From Zonotrichia leucophrys gambelii (taxonomy: Eukaryota; Chordata; Aves; Passeriformes; Passerellidae), in assembly GCF_028769735.1 (NCBI RefSeq), contig NC_088178.1, forward strand, positions 8,932,001 to 8,996,000: 64,000 bases of DNA. The letters run 5' to 3'. The notes under the pieces were generated by a model, which was not told where the DNA came from, did not search any database, and saw only the letters and a list, made by a program, of their open reading frames with translations. Positions 15,807-27,319 of the stretch are shown here, in pieces. The number at the start of each line of letters is the position of its first letter. Within the stretch, counting starts at the first letter, position 1. A program made the position numbers and the translations under genes.

Positions 15807-15871
15807 CTTCGTTTTCTGAAGCTTGGCATTTTACTTTCAGTACCAAATCAAAGGTACGTTCCGGATTTTCC
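15807..15871 (-). CDS. DENND1B: DENND1B coding exon 2 (start of the upstream DENN region)
   Basis: This 65-bp exon has a textbook acceptor (pyrimidine-rich tract ending TTCTTCTAG) and the donor AAG|GTAATA. Read in the phase left by exon 1 it gives 21 full codons including PERTFDLVLKVKC and QASENE. This is the segment that begins the upstream DENN module in DENND1B; the human sequence as recalled has RTFDLVLKVKC and HASENE here. The paralogue DENND1A is quite different at these positions, which favours DENND1B. The exon ends one base into a codon, and the family predicts Asp-Pro-Val next. I looked for that following exon to the left and did not find it, so it probably lies outside the window. 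There are no stops or frame breaks, and the gene looks functional at this end. Confidence 0.93.
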
Positions 15872-18647
15872 CTAGAAGAAATAAATACAACCAATTATCA
15901 TATACATATTTCAGATCTTATTTCTACTGTTATATTCTTTCCATTCTTTTTGTAGAATAATAAATAGAATTAAAATATTATTAAAACAGAATTAGTACTC
16001 AGATTAGTTCTAAGAAAGAACTAAAAAGTCACATTTCCCTATACAGCCTTAAGAAAGGAATAAGAAAGATAAACAAGCTAAACTGTGTGATTCATTTACA
16101 TTTTATTGTCACTGCCTTATATATCAAATAGCTTTTAAGTCGCTTCACCATACCTCATCTAACAGTTGAGAAAAAAGAGCTACCAAACTCCTTATCAATC
16201 AATCTGCAACATTAATGGAGTCACAGGCAGCCTTTTCTAAAGCTATGTCTTATTTCTACTAAGTAGGAACAGCCCATCATTAGACTTTCATTTTAACGCC
16301 CTGTGTTTAGCCGCTGTCCTTTAAATGCACCTGATTACCACCCCAAGGCCGAGACTCGTTTGGCTTCCTCTTTCAGCAGATATTGATCGCCAGCTGGGCC
16401 TCTAAAGGCTGAACCTCAGGCGTGATTCACTGCGAGAGCCACCACGAGTGCACGAAGCGGGGATGGCCACAAGCCCGAGCTGGCCAGGAAGAGGAGCCGC
16501 CTTATCTGCAGGAGCCATCAAGGGCAGCTGCGGGTGACGGCCGGCGCCTCTTCCACCTGATGATAATAACAAGCTGCGTGTGCCAACAGCAATTAACACT
16601 CAACCTAATCCCAAACTACATATTCATTGAAACGGGCCTAAATGCCATTACCACGCCACCCACCCCTCTCTGCCTACCAAGCACACTGCTATTTATATTA
16701 AAAACAAGCGGTATAACCGCACCCATATCAATTATCTATTTAACCACATAAAAGGCTCACAGTGGAACTCCTGTCTTGTGTAACACTCCCACTGAAATCA
16801 GCTGGAGATTTAAGCATAGGGGGGAAAAAAAAAAAGACTTGGTTCCAGGTTTCTAGAATGCTTCACATAAAGCATAAAGCAAATTAAAACATTGTTGTTT
16901 CTTTATTTAAAGTACTGAATGAAATCCAAACGCTGAGCCAGGGAAAAACTCAGCTGTCACAAATTAATTGATTCAGTACATGCTTTCACTGACCTCAGCA
17001 CCATCGTCAATTGAGATACACAATTATAGTCTAATTCAGATTATGAAGACATAACCTGCCCATATCACACTCTTCCCTTGCATTTTAAGGCATTTTGTGG
17101 GGAAATCCTTTATCTACTGATCCTGGGTATATGAGATGAAATTCTGGTCTGAGTTACGGCAAGGCCGTAAATCCAGGACATTGGAGATTTAATCTGGTGT
17201 TAAACTGTCCATTGTTCCTCTAGCTGATGAGCAGGTTCAGAATGAAACTGATAAGGCTTGGTTGAGTCACCTAGAAAACTGAACCACAAAAATCCTTCAT
17301 TTGAAAAAAAATGACATCTCCCCATGACATTGCTCTAGCTTAGGCCTTCGGTTTATTCTCTCAGGCTGGGGTTTTTTAATGTGAATCGGTTTGTGTTACA
17401 ATCACCAAATGAGTGCTTCTACCTCAACTCCTAGATGAGTTACACTCAAAAAAAGTCTTTGAAGTAATACTGCCTTCTGTCTTTCACTGTAGTACTCTAA
17501 AACTGCTTTTGCAGGAAAATGCTTCTAAGTTTACTCTTCACATCCCACTACACTCAGAAGTGTCAAAAATGTGTCAAACTAATCTGAGAATTGTGAGCCT
17601 GTCTCTCGTCTCTCGTTTCCCTGCCAGCTCCGCGGTGCCAGCCTGCTCAGAGCGTCCAGACACGGAGTGTTTGTCAATTGCCGAAACGCGTGTGTAACAT
17701 CTTGTCACTTTCAATGTCACGGGAGCAGGCGGCCGCTGCCGGAGGGCAGCCCGGACGGCAGTGCTCCCGAACACCCCAAGAACCTCTTCTGCACCGGCCA
17801 GGCTGTAATGACAGAAGGGTGGTCTGCAACCACCATGGCCTCAAGCCAAAACACAAGGAGTTTCACCTGAACGTGAGGAAGAACTTTACACTGAGGACGC
17901 CAGAGCAGTGAACAGACCGCCCAAGGACGGTCGTTGAGTCTTCCCCTGGAGACGTTCCAAACCCACCTGGAAGTGTTCCTGTGTCACCTGCTCTACATGG
18001 CCCTGCCTTGGCAAGGCGAGAGGACTGGATGATCTGCAGAGCTCCCTCCCTACCCTGACAATTCTGTGACCTCCTAAAGGGATGTCTGTAACAGCCTCGG
18101 CCCGCGGCGGGCAGCTCTGCTGGGCCCGGCGGCCTCGGGACCGCGCTGCCACCCCCGCACAGGCCCCGTTCACCGGCACAGCCTGACCGGCGCCGGGGCC
18201 TCTGCCCGGCCGGGCAGACGGCTGCCGAGCGCGTCCCCCGCACAGCCGGGCGATGCCGGGGCCGCCGCGGGGCCGGGAGGCGGCGTGGGGCGGGGGAGCG
18301 GCCGGCGGGGCTGCGGCCGCCTCCTTCTCCTCCTCTCCGCCGCCGCGGGCCGGGTCGGGGGGCGCCGCCGCTCCCCCCGTGCCGCGGGTCCCGCCTCGCC
18401 CCGGCTCCGGCCCCGCCGCCTCCCGCCCGCCCTTCCCGCTGTCACTCAGCGGCCGCGGCGGACGCGCCCGGCCCCTCGCACGCTCCCGCCGGGTGGGCTC
18501 CCCCTCCTCCCGTCCCCGCCCGCCGGACGCCGGGCCCGGCGGACCGGGGCAGCCACGGGGCCTGCTCGCCGCCTGTCCTCCGCGCGGGCTCGGCTCGGCC
18601 CGCCGCGCCCCACAGCCCCGCCACGGCCCCGCATACACAGCACTCAC
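15872..18647 (-). other. DENND1B: DENND1B intron 1
   Basis: This intron of about 2.8 kb is bounded by GTGAGTG at 18,647 and the pyrimidine-tract AG at 15,872. Its 3' two thirds are AT-rich and unremarkable. A moderately GC-rich stretch lies near 16.38-16.56 kb. The part next to exon 1 holds a CR1 3' end (17,836-18,073) and then the CpG island, so the first roughly 550 bases of the intron are island sequence. No other exon is recognised. Confidence 0.85.
17836..18073 (+). mobile_element. CR1 LINE, 3'-end fragment
   Basis: The stretch follows the familiar CR1 3' region from 'acacaaggagtttcacctgaac', through 'gaggaagaacttt' and 'ggttgagtc'-like text, to 'ctctacatggccctgcc', 'gactggatgatct' and a terminal 'acaattctgtgac'. 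It is 5'-truncated, as most CR1 copies are, and lies in the plus orientation, antisense to DENND1B within intron 1. It directly abuts the CpG island. Identification rests on recalled consensus, not a database search. Confidence 0.85.
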
Positions 18648-18664
18648 TTGAACCTGCTGTCCAT
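18648..18664 (-). CDS. DENND1B: DENND1B coding exon 1 (first 5 codons plus 2 bases)
   Basis: DENND1B is a DENN-domain exchange factor for RAB35 that works with clathrin adaptors in endosomal trafficking; in T cells it takes part in down-modulating the antigen receptor. On the minus strand a strong Kozak context (ACCATGG) opens the frame MDSRF and is followed by a consensus donor, AA|GTGAGTG. The exon ends in phase 2, and the next exon supplies the single base needed to complete AAG (Lys) and continue in frame. The joined start, MDSRFKENPERTF, closely resembles the human DENND1B N-terminus as I recall it. The frame upstream of this ATG is open for about 37 codons of Ala/Gly/Pro back to a TGA, without another ATG, so this start is preferred. 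The exon lies in a CpG island. The transcription start and 5' UTR length cannot be fixed from sequence alone. Confidence 0.9.
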
Positions 18665-18666
18665 GG

Positions 18667-18672
18667 TCACAT
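18667..18672 (-). promoter_or_regulatory. AUG-UGA start-stop element just before the DENND1B start
   Basis: On the DENND1B sense strand the bases read ATGTGA, then CC, then the main ATG. An AUG followed at once by UGA therefore lies two bases upstream of the main start. The UGA also closes an upstream open frame in the same register that can be followed back to an ATG at 19,146, if the transcript extends that far. Minimal start-stop elements are known to hold initiating ribosomes on some mRNAs. A role here is inferred and depends on the 5' end of the transcript. Confidence 0.5.
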
Positions 18673-19149
18673 CGCGGGCCCCGGCGGCGGCCCCGGCGCC
18701 CCCAGGGACAAGCGCCCCGCCCGGCAGGGGCGAAGGGGCAGCGCCGGCCGCGGAGCGCTGGGCGGCGGGGGCGGCTCAGCGCAGCGGCGGGCGGCGGCCC
18801 ATGGCTGCTCCGCTCCGCTCCCCCGGCTCGGGCCGCGACTGCGGCGGAGCGCGGCACCGCCTCCTCCCCCGTCTCTCAGTTCCTGTTGCAGCCGCTCCGG
18901 CACCTTCTGGGAACCAGGAAGCTCCGCGGCGGCCCGGGGAGCCGCCGGGGCTGGTGTCACCTGAGGGCGGCGGGGGAGGGCGGCAGTCCGTGCCCTCCGC
19001 GGCAGGTGCGCTGCGGAGCCGGCCCGAGCCCCGGCGGGTGGGCCGGGGCCGCGCGTGGGCACCGTCAGGTGTCCCCTCACGGGCACCTGCACCCTGTGCT
19101 CAAACCGCTCCCGGGATGGGTCCGGCCCGTGAGGGCACTGACACATCCT

Positions 19150-21707
19150 AGCGGCTCTTCATGCGCAGCAGCAAAGGGGAGCTTTTCGTGCTAAAGGTCA
19201 TAAATGTTAATTTAACCTGCTGTAATCTGCTTCGCTTTTGGTTTTATCGAGTGCTAAACAAACACTGTCCCAAACTGCTGAAGAGCTGCTGCAGCAGGGA
19301 CGGCTGGAGCAAACGCACCGTGCTGTAAACACACATGAAAAGCTTTCAATCTTCGAGTGCTTCCCTCGAGTTTGGAAAGGAAATAAAAATAACACCGTCC
19401 TTGAGAGGCTTCCAAGTCTCATTCATCTGAGAGGCACTGAGCAGCCAAATTCCCACCTACACCAAGTTTCCCTCACCAACATAGTAACACTGTAATGAAA
19501 AAGTGCATAAAATAGATTCTGTGGTACTGGGCCAAAGAAAAAACGTCATTCTTTTCACTCTTCCTCCAGAAGCTAATCATCATATCAACAGTTGAAAAGA
19601 TGAAAAAAATTCAAGCCAATTATATATTAAACACATAAAACAGTATTAGTGCATTACTGGGGCTGAAAAATGAAATATTCAAAAGTCAGGAAATTACAAA
19701 TATTAACTTCTCCAAACCAATATTGTTTTGGCTTCACTGCGCATCCTACACACCTCACAGGACATAGATTAACTAATAATAAATCGTATCAATGTGCACC
19801 AAAAAGAGCTGAATGTTATGGCAAAAACCTTAGCTTGGGGATTGTCCTCATTCTGTGGTAATTTTTGGCTGTGTTTTAGCAGCCAGTATTTGCAACTCCC
19901 ACTGAAGTAAATGAAATTGCTTGGGGCTTTGTATCCTTAGCATATAACAACGCACTTCATGTAGCTCCGGGATTTTTTAGAAAAAAAAAAAAAAACAGTT
20001 AAATGTGTGTTTTTGTTCCATGAGGGGCCCTCACAGCAGGCAGCATTAATTCACCCACTGTTAAATTGAACTTCTCTGGTGGGATCAGTCTGGAGAGAAG
20101 GCAGCAGTGCCCATGTCTGCTCTAGCAAGGGGATGGGGAGAGCAAGGCATCCAGCACCCAGGGATGTTACAGAACCAAAAGGAGAAGAAACACTCGGGGA
20201 AGGCTATGGGGCACAACTATAGTCATGTCTGTACCTCTGTCTTTGTGCCTGCCTCCCTTCTGCCCTCCATCTCTCCCCCCAGACCTACTGCAAAGCACAC
20301 AGAATGTGAAAGTCTCTTCTGCAAAAAAATGGCCAATACTTTAACAAGATTGAATTTGGATCAGATGATTATCCAAATATCGAGACATTTTACTTGTGAA
20401 AAATTTCTATTTGAGGTGTACAAGAAAGAAGAAAAACCAAAACAACTCCCAACATCCCACCTCCAAAAAAACCCCAGGATTTCAATAGATCTGTATTTTG
20501 AATTACAATAAATATTTTATAAGTCTATTGTGTGTTTATTTCTCTCTTCTCTTAAGCAGCTGATGCTTGCCACTTTTGCAGTCTGGCGGCCTGTCAAGCT
20601 GATCTACCATACCGTTCCAGCCACTCTTGGACTAGGGCCTGTCTTGGCAGATAGGACCATTCAGTCCCTTAGATTTCATTTTATCATAATTGGAGAAAAA
20701 AAAGGTAGGATTTCTTTCCCAAAGTAAATACATGCCTTGTCACTGGAGTAAATTGACTGCATGCAGTGACTAAACCTTGCCTGCCTGGAACAGCAGGAAG
20801 AGTAGAGAAAGTTCAGCTTTAAAATAGAAGGCATATGAGAGAACACCCTGTTGAGATGAGGCTCACATCTCTCAGAGCTATTATTTCAGACTCTGTGAAA
20901 GTTTAAGCAGACATCTCTGCCCTGGTTACACTTAGTTCATGTTTTCCAGACTGTTTTGCAACCACAGCAGCTTTTAATGAAAGATGATGTTTTGGGAAAG
21001 GTATTAGTGTTCAAAACCACCTCTTACTACTACCTCGTTTCAGCTTTTCCTTGGAAGAGAATCAAGGAAGAAGGAAAAACTGAAAGCAAAACCTCTAGAT
21101 ATGTAGAAAATGGATTAATTTAGTATATTCTGAAGCTGTGAGTGTAGTTTACTTTACTCTGGTTTTCCATTCCAAATTAGAGCCATGAAGCAACTGATAC
21201 TTTGTCTTTTCAGAATCAGCTGTTCTACATGTAATCCAAAAGACACAGAGCCTTTTTCTGTAAGTTTTGCATAACATGAAAATAGCTGACCTCAACCTAA
21301 ATTATATCTAATGCATTAGCATAGGAACTGATATAAGAGAATTTGCAGGAGGTGGGAGAGATGAGCATTTGTTTTGTAGATAGAAGCAACTGAAAAATAG
21401 ATAACTTAGAGATGAAGATTCCTACTCATTCTTCCACTGCAGTTTACCAATATACATTATACATCTTTTTACCAGTCTAATAATGTAAAGGAGCTTTAAA
21501 ACTGATACAGATACTTAAACAATTCAGCTCTTACATACTGACAGTAAAAGAGATCTCATGTAAATTGAATTAGACCTACAAGCCTTAATTTTCTCCCAGA
21601 TTTATTAATGCTTTAGAGTAAAAGGACAAATGAAAAAATATGCAAAAATCTACTTCATCTGGATTGGACAAGAGGAGAATGGAAGTGCCATCAGGGCAGC
21701 TCCATCT
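19150..21707. other. intergenic, no gene seen
   Basis: AT-rich sequence right of the DENND1B island. Short frames here lack family similarity and paired splice signals. It includes a small poly-A at about 19,980-19,995. Nothing else is supported. Confidence 0.6.
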
Positions 21708-21939
21708 CAGGGATCATGGAATGACCTACATTGGAAGGAACCTTGAAGATCATCTCGTTCCAAGTTCCCTCCATGGGCAAGGACACCTTCCCCTAAACCA
21801 GGCTACTCAGAGCCCCATCCAACCTGGCCTTGAACACTTCCAGGGATGGGGGCACGTACAGCTTCTCTGGTCAGCCTGTGCCAGTGCCTCAGCACCCTCA
21901 GAACAAATAATTTATTCATAGTGCTTAATATAAACCTAT
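21708..21939 (-). mobile_element. CR1 LINE 3' part, first half, interrupted by an LTR
   Basis: Read on the minus strand this is the CR1 3' end. On the plus strand it shows 'atcatggaatgacc', 'ttggaaggaacctt', 'agatcatctcgttcc', 'aagccccatccaacctggcc'-like text and 'cttgaacacttccaggg'. Similarity breaks off exactly at the 310-bp insertion and resumes beyond it at 22,259. The two halves are therefore one CR1 copy, older than the inserted element. Confidence 0.92.
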
Positions 21940-22261
21940 TGTCTTATATATCATGAGTTCTATTATCATTATAGTGCAAGGGTTCCATATCCTCAAAGTT
22001 TCATACCTCCTTGATGTTCCTCATAGGCAGTTCCTCTAAGCACTAACTCTTCTTGGTCCTTGGAGCAGCCATCTAACTCCAGAGCCTACCAATCCACTCT
22101 TTTATACCACTTGTTCTTACTGGCTACAGGTGTGGCCTGTTAAGATCAGGCCTGCTCCTAATCTTTAGTAATTGGTCCAGCTGCAACTCATTGGGCAATA
22201 AGATTATATTCTATACCACCTTCATTTACCCATACTGTATCCCCCTACATAAACCTATTGT
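21930..22261. repeat. 13-bp direct repeats flanking the inserted element
   Basis: The word ATAAACCTATTGT occurs at 21,930-21,942 and again at 22,249-22,261. If the element is cut at its TGT and ACA ends, nine of these bases (TAAACCTAT) form the target-site duplication, and the rest match because element ends and host sequence coincide. Removing one copy and the insert restores a continuous CR1 reading. Confidence 0.85.
21940..22249 (-). mobile_element. solo LTR-like insertion inside CR1
   Basis: A block of about 310 bp interrupts the CR1. It starts TGT and ends ACA, the usual LTR termini on either strand. On the minus strand it has CCAAT motifs (near 22,180-22,200) followed by a TATAAAA box (near 22,105), in the order expected for an LTR promoter. 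No internal retroviral sequence is present, so a solo LTR left by recombination fits best. It is flanked by TAAACCTAT on both sides (21,931-21,939 and 22,250-22,258). A 9-bp duplication is longer than the 4-6 bp normal for endogenous retroviruses, which leaves some doubt about the class. The family was not named from memory. Confidence 0.7.
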
Positions 22262-22535
22262 TTCATTATGAAACCATTCCCACTAGCCCTGTCACTACAT
22301 CCTCTTGTAAAATGTCCCTGTCCATATTTTTTGTAGGCTCCTTTCAGGAAGGCTGCAATTAGGTCACCCCAAAGCCTTCTCTTCTCTAGGCTGGACAAAC
22401 CCAGTTCTCTCAGCCTTTGCTCATAGGAGAAGTGCTCCATCCCTCTGATCAACTGGGTGGCCCCTTCTGGACTCCAGCAGCACCTTACACTTGGCCTTAC
22501 TAAACCTCATGGGATTCCCAAACCTCATGAGATTT
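22259..22535 (-). mobile_element. CR1 LINE, second half of the interrupted copy
   Basis: The CR1 resumes after the LTR. On the plus strand it reads 'accattcccactagccctgtc', 'aggctgcaattaggtcacccc', 'ttctcttctctaggctgga', 'caaacccagttctctcagcc', 'ggactccagcagc' and 'aaacctcatggga'. The orientation is minus, as in the first half. The outer boundary near 22,535 is approximate. Confidence 0.88.
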
Positions 22536-25500
22536 GTTATCAGTCCAAAAAACCATAGAGCACAGTTTCTAGTTAACAACCAAGCTCAATATGGAGGCAA
22601 CAAGAGATGTAGATGAAAAACACCAAGCCAAATCCAAAACAAGCATCACATCCTTTCTGTTAGCAATCTGCCATTCTCTGCCAAATCAAAACCATGTGGG
22701 TTTGGGTCTATAAAAGTGGTGCAAAGTAGGGGTAAAATCTCCAAAAGGGAGATGAGAAACACACAAAAAAATGGCCACACATCCTGTCACTTGGAAGCAG
22801 CAGAGCAAGGCAGAGAAGTCCCAAGAAAAGCCAATTACTTTTTTTCAAGTTGATACCACTACATTCACACATGTAGTGATTTTCTTTTAGCACAGAAGGC
22901 ATAAAAGGAACAGAGGAAAGGCAAAAGCACAAATCCTCTGAAGACAAAAATTATTCTGTTCAGTATTTAGCATGGGAGAATTTGAATCTTCCTAATGCAA
23001 GCTGCAAGGACCCATGCTTTGTGCAGGGAGATTCACAGGGAGCACAGGAAACAGAATTTACCCGACACAAAAATGCCACCCTATGAAGGGGTTTGGGGTT
23101 CACTGACTGAATCCAACTCTGTACAGATCTAAATCTGCCACCCCAAATAACTCCAGAAAAGCTTTGAGAGATAGAAAAGGCTCATCATCGCCATAAGCTG
23201 GAGCTGACATATTGTCAATTAAGGAATCTTAAGTATCACAGAATTCCTCACTTGCCAGGTACAATTAATTTAATGTAAAGCATACTGCTAATAAAGTGAT
23301 CTTCCTCTTAAGTGCTCCTGAAACCCATAAAGGGATTTCCTTCAGAACATTGTTAGCAAAGCTTGCTGAAAGACATATTCTCCCCTGGGAACACCAAGGG
23401 GTTTGTCAAAAATGGCAAAATCAAAACCTATTTCCCACTCTATGGCCATAATAAATATCTTTTAGAATACTTTTATATGATCTGCAGTTTATACCTTGTA
23501 CCAAGAATTCCCCACTCACCCCTGAGTGTACTTGGGTCTGTTTTAGTCCTTGTTCCTCAAATAAGTTACAGTAGGTTTATGTTATCTCAGCAGATATCAG
23601 TACATCTCCTAACAAGAGAATCACCTTGTCACACCTTACAGACTTGAAAAGCATTTCTTGCAATGAGAGTTTGCTCTCAGCCCCGTTTTAATGGCGCTGG
23701 AGGCTTGGGGGTTTTATCACCTTGTTTGAATCTTATCCACACCCATTCCCGGTTGTAAATGAGTGGCTATGTCATCTCCCCTGTGCAAAGTTTTCCAAAC
23801 TACTAAATTCACAAACATCAATTTCTCCATTAAAATGCTTAGCCATAACACTGTCATGAGACAATACTTAAAAACAAAATACTGTACTTTAAAAAAACAC
23901 CACATACCTACATTATGTGATTTCATCATTCAGTTTCTTTAAAGGTACTCTTTCAAGATTTGAAATAGGTCTCTTTCAATGAGAGTAGAGTTTATTAACT
24001 AAATACTATAAATGATGTATATATTTCTATAATATTATTTATATATTTATACTAAATAAATAAACAAACTTTAGTGTATTAACTAAATATATATAGAATA
24101 TGCATGTCCACAAGTATTCCACATTTTTATTGACTCCTTGCATGATCATACAAACATCTTTTTTAACCTTTCAATGTTATTTATCCAAAAATGCACTGTA
24201 AAGGGCTCTAAGTTTTCCTGCTTAAGAGCAGATGATGATTTAAGGTGGACATGACCAAAAGTGACACCTTGGCTGGGTAAGGACTTTCATGTGATGCATG
24301 TGCTAGGTTGTTGTTAAGGTTCAGGGAAGCTGCATTCCAGAGCTGTCACTGTCCTTGCAGCCAGGTATGTGCAAAGGCTAACCTGCTCGAACTCACACAC
24401 CCATGTAAACACACTCATTAATTAATCAATGGACTCCTGGGCAGAGATCATTGCTTGGATGGAATTGAGTTTTCCTTGATTTTCTAATCAATGTGTCCTC
24501 CCAACAAGACTGAGATAGCAGATCTTCATAATCAGGTCAGCTTTAAGTACAAGTTTAACAAAGGGGATGGGGGAGCTTTTATAAACATCACTTCAAACTA
24601 CAGTGCTTTGAGAGATAAGACACTCAAAAATGTAAATGTTTATGATACAACTGTATTAGCTCAGCATTTGGTTTACTGGTAGTATTTGCAAATCTTTGCA
24701 GTCTGATCCATAGTACCTTTTGTTTGCTAGATGAATTTGCATCATAATCTACAGAAGACATGAAGTATGCATTTAGTAAATATTTACAAGCCTTTGTAAA
24801 GTTTAACCAGACATTTGCTTTACCTGTGAAGTCTGGGAGCTTTATTAATTGTTTCTATGCAAATTAATTTAGAAATTAAACATAAGTAATATTTCTATGC
24901 ATATCAACTTCAATTCGTAGACAATTTAGAAAATATGGGTGGATTTCTAATTTCTATTTCAAATTTACTTCTAATTCAGAAGTGACAGCTGGCAGAATCT
25001 AACAGTAGAATAAGCCACCTTTCAGGTCTGCTGCCCAAATCCAGCCTTCAGCCAGCAAATTTCAAATGCTTTCCAGTGGATGCTGATTATTCATAGGAGT
25101 GTTTGAAAACAAGGGCTGGTCTTTGCCCAGTTCCAGTTCAGATGCGAGTCAGACACCTTGCAGCTGCCTCCCTGTTAGGAACTTAAGAGAAACAAAAGAT
25201 GGAAAAAAGAAAGAAGCTGTTCTTTCCTCTGCATAGGAAAGAAAAAAAAGGTTTCAAGAAACATTTCTGGCAATATTAAGAGAATATACCAAATTCTTTC
25301 CCACACTTAGTGATTATTGTGGAGATTTTTTTCAGCCCAGCCCAGTTTGCTTTAAGGAATAATTTTTTAGTGAAGCAGCAGGGTCAGGCAGCATCTTTCA
25401 ATATGCATGGATTCAGGAGAAGGAAATCACTCATTCAAGTCATTTGCAAGTAAAAGTTTCTTACCAGATTGAACGCTTTCTTGCTGAATAAATTCAGTTC

Positions 25501-27319
25501 TTCTCTTTAGGCAAGAATATACTCCTCATACTTCTCAAATGTATATTTTAAATGCTGCAGGTTGCAGGCTACCTGATTAATATGGTACTCATTAAAACTA
25601 TGATGGAGCTTTTTTAAAAAGTTCTATTCAAAGCAGTATGAAACTGATTTTTGTAATCAGACATAAAAACTTCATATTATTGTAATCTTCTGAGTGTGCA
25701 CTTAATGTGGTAAGGCCAAATGTACACAAAATTAGGAACGGACCTTCATTGAAATTAAAATGTGTTAAAAATCTCTAGGCTGCTTTAGAAACTCTCTGCT
25801 ATGTCTACCAAAAAATTTCAAGCAGTAAATCAAGGAATCCTAAATATTAAAAGAACAGTTTCCAGCTATTTATTTGCCATGGATTAAGGTCCTATTTTTG
25901 CACTAGCATACATATAAAAGAGTATATACTGACAGAAGTTTTATATGAAAATTAGTTATAAAAAGCCAGGTTCTCAGCTCTACAAACAGTATTTAATTTA
26001 CAAATAGCCAATAGAAACAGTGTATTTTTATATTTGCTTGGATTAAAAGATTAAAAGTCAGTGTATGGGTTCCTCTATCAAAAGATCCTTGGCCCTCTTC
26101 TGATGTTGTGGCTGACATAATGGGGAGCCCCCAGTGCCAGGTTCTTTGGTCAGTGATTTGTCCTCATGTTTTGTTGAGGGTGCTTTGCTCATAATTAATT
26201 TCATAAGGTAATTTAGCAATGTCAACCTTTCTTCTTAGGAATAAGGAAATTCCCTCTAACAAAATTATTTTTTTTTTTCTGTAAAGGAAAAACTATACCC
26301 CTGTGGAGTGTATGAATTCTAATGTAGGCATATATGGCAGGTATTTAAGGAAGACTTCTACACTGCTGTTTGTTTTAACACTTTGTTATGCAACTGGATC
26401 ACAGGTAAATCACTGCATCTTGTGTAGGTTTCTTCATTCAGAGATGTAAGGATCACAGACCCAGTTGCCATTGTGCTAAATAGCTGCAAATACTTCAGGC
26501 AGATGGGCTATCCCTGTATGCATTTGCCTTTTTTGATTCACCACTACATCAGATACCAAAGACACAAAGTGGATGGGAGGGCTCTCAGCACAACAGGTGG
26601 AATATAATCCCAGTAATTAACTAATACAATAAACTTCCATATTTATCACAATGCTTACTGAAGAAATTCTGGAGTTTAGTAGCTAGGTGAAATGAGAGCA
26701 GAAGGAGGAAGTGACATCTCCAGAATGCAAGGCCAGTGGGCTGTCCTTGGGACAGTACAGCCCTAGTGCATGAACACAGCTGATGGCTTTATTTGCTGGG
26801 TTAGTCCCAATGCCTACCCTAACCACTGGAGCTGCTGGTTCAGTTGAAGAGCAGAAGAGTGGTAGGAACACCATGCTGTTTGGCATTTGAGAGGTTGTGC
26901 CTGAGAGAGTTCAGAGAGATGACAGCAGTGAGCCTGTGGAGCCACTTGACTGTTTTATTTTAGGGCTTTGCTCCTCAGCGGTGGTGAAGGGAACAGGGCT
27001 CCTAGCAGTTCTCAAATGTTGCTGTACTTCTGCCACAGAATCAGGCCATTTTATTGTCAGAATCCCTGGCAAACACAAAAATGAAATCATATTGATATGA
27101 CTTATTTTGCACAGAATTTTCCATCTGTTCCTCTTCTCAACAGTTCCATTAGAAAGTTGTATTGCTTCATATGCTATTATTAACAGATGTTGGAGCAGAA
27201 TAAAGTGTACGTGTTCCTGAGAATTAGAAGTGTTGCTAAGTACAAACCTCTGTCCTCAGACTTGCATTTTAACACCACACCAAAGCACCTTGCTGCCATG
27301 TGAAACCCCACTTGTGGGA
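22536..27319. other. intergenic, no gene seen
   Basis: AT-rich sequence without recognisable coding exons. It includes a very AT-rich low-complexity block at about 23,990-24,095 made of TATATTT and AAATAAATAAA runs, and short homopolymers near 26,270. No transposon family was recognised between the flanking CR1 copies. Confidence 0.6.

Larger units (their letters stand above)
18085..19140. promoter_or_regulatory. CpG island, promoter of DENND1B
   Basis: About 1 kb of very high G+C with dense CpG encloses DENND1B exon 1. It contains repeated GC-box-like CCGCCCC/GGGGCGG motifs and no clear TATA box, as expected of a broad housekeeping-type promoter. Transcription of DENND1B should start to the right of 18,664 and run leftward. 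Long open frames occur on both strands here, but they are proline/arginine/glycine strings typical of GC-rich DNA and are not called as genes. Divergent transcription to the right is possible; no gene is seen there. Confidence 0.85.

Noticed and set aside
16580..16755. Stretch considered as a nuclear copy of mitochondrial DNA because its plus-strand frame reads hydrophobic and Thr/Ile-rich.
   Set aside because: No recognisable run of a mitochondrial gene could be matched.
18253..19151. Long open frames on both strands around the DENND1B promoter (up to 323 codons).
   Set aside because: They lie wholly in a CpG island, overlap each other in several phases and consist of Pro/Arg/Gly/Ala strings. 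Stops are rare in such GC-rich text. The real coding exon there is 17 bases long in another frame.
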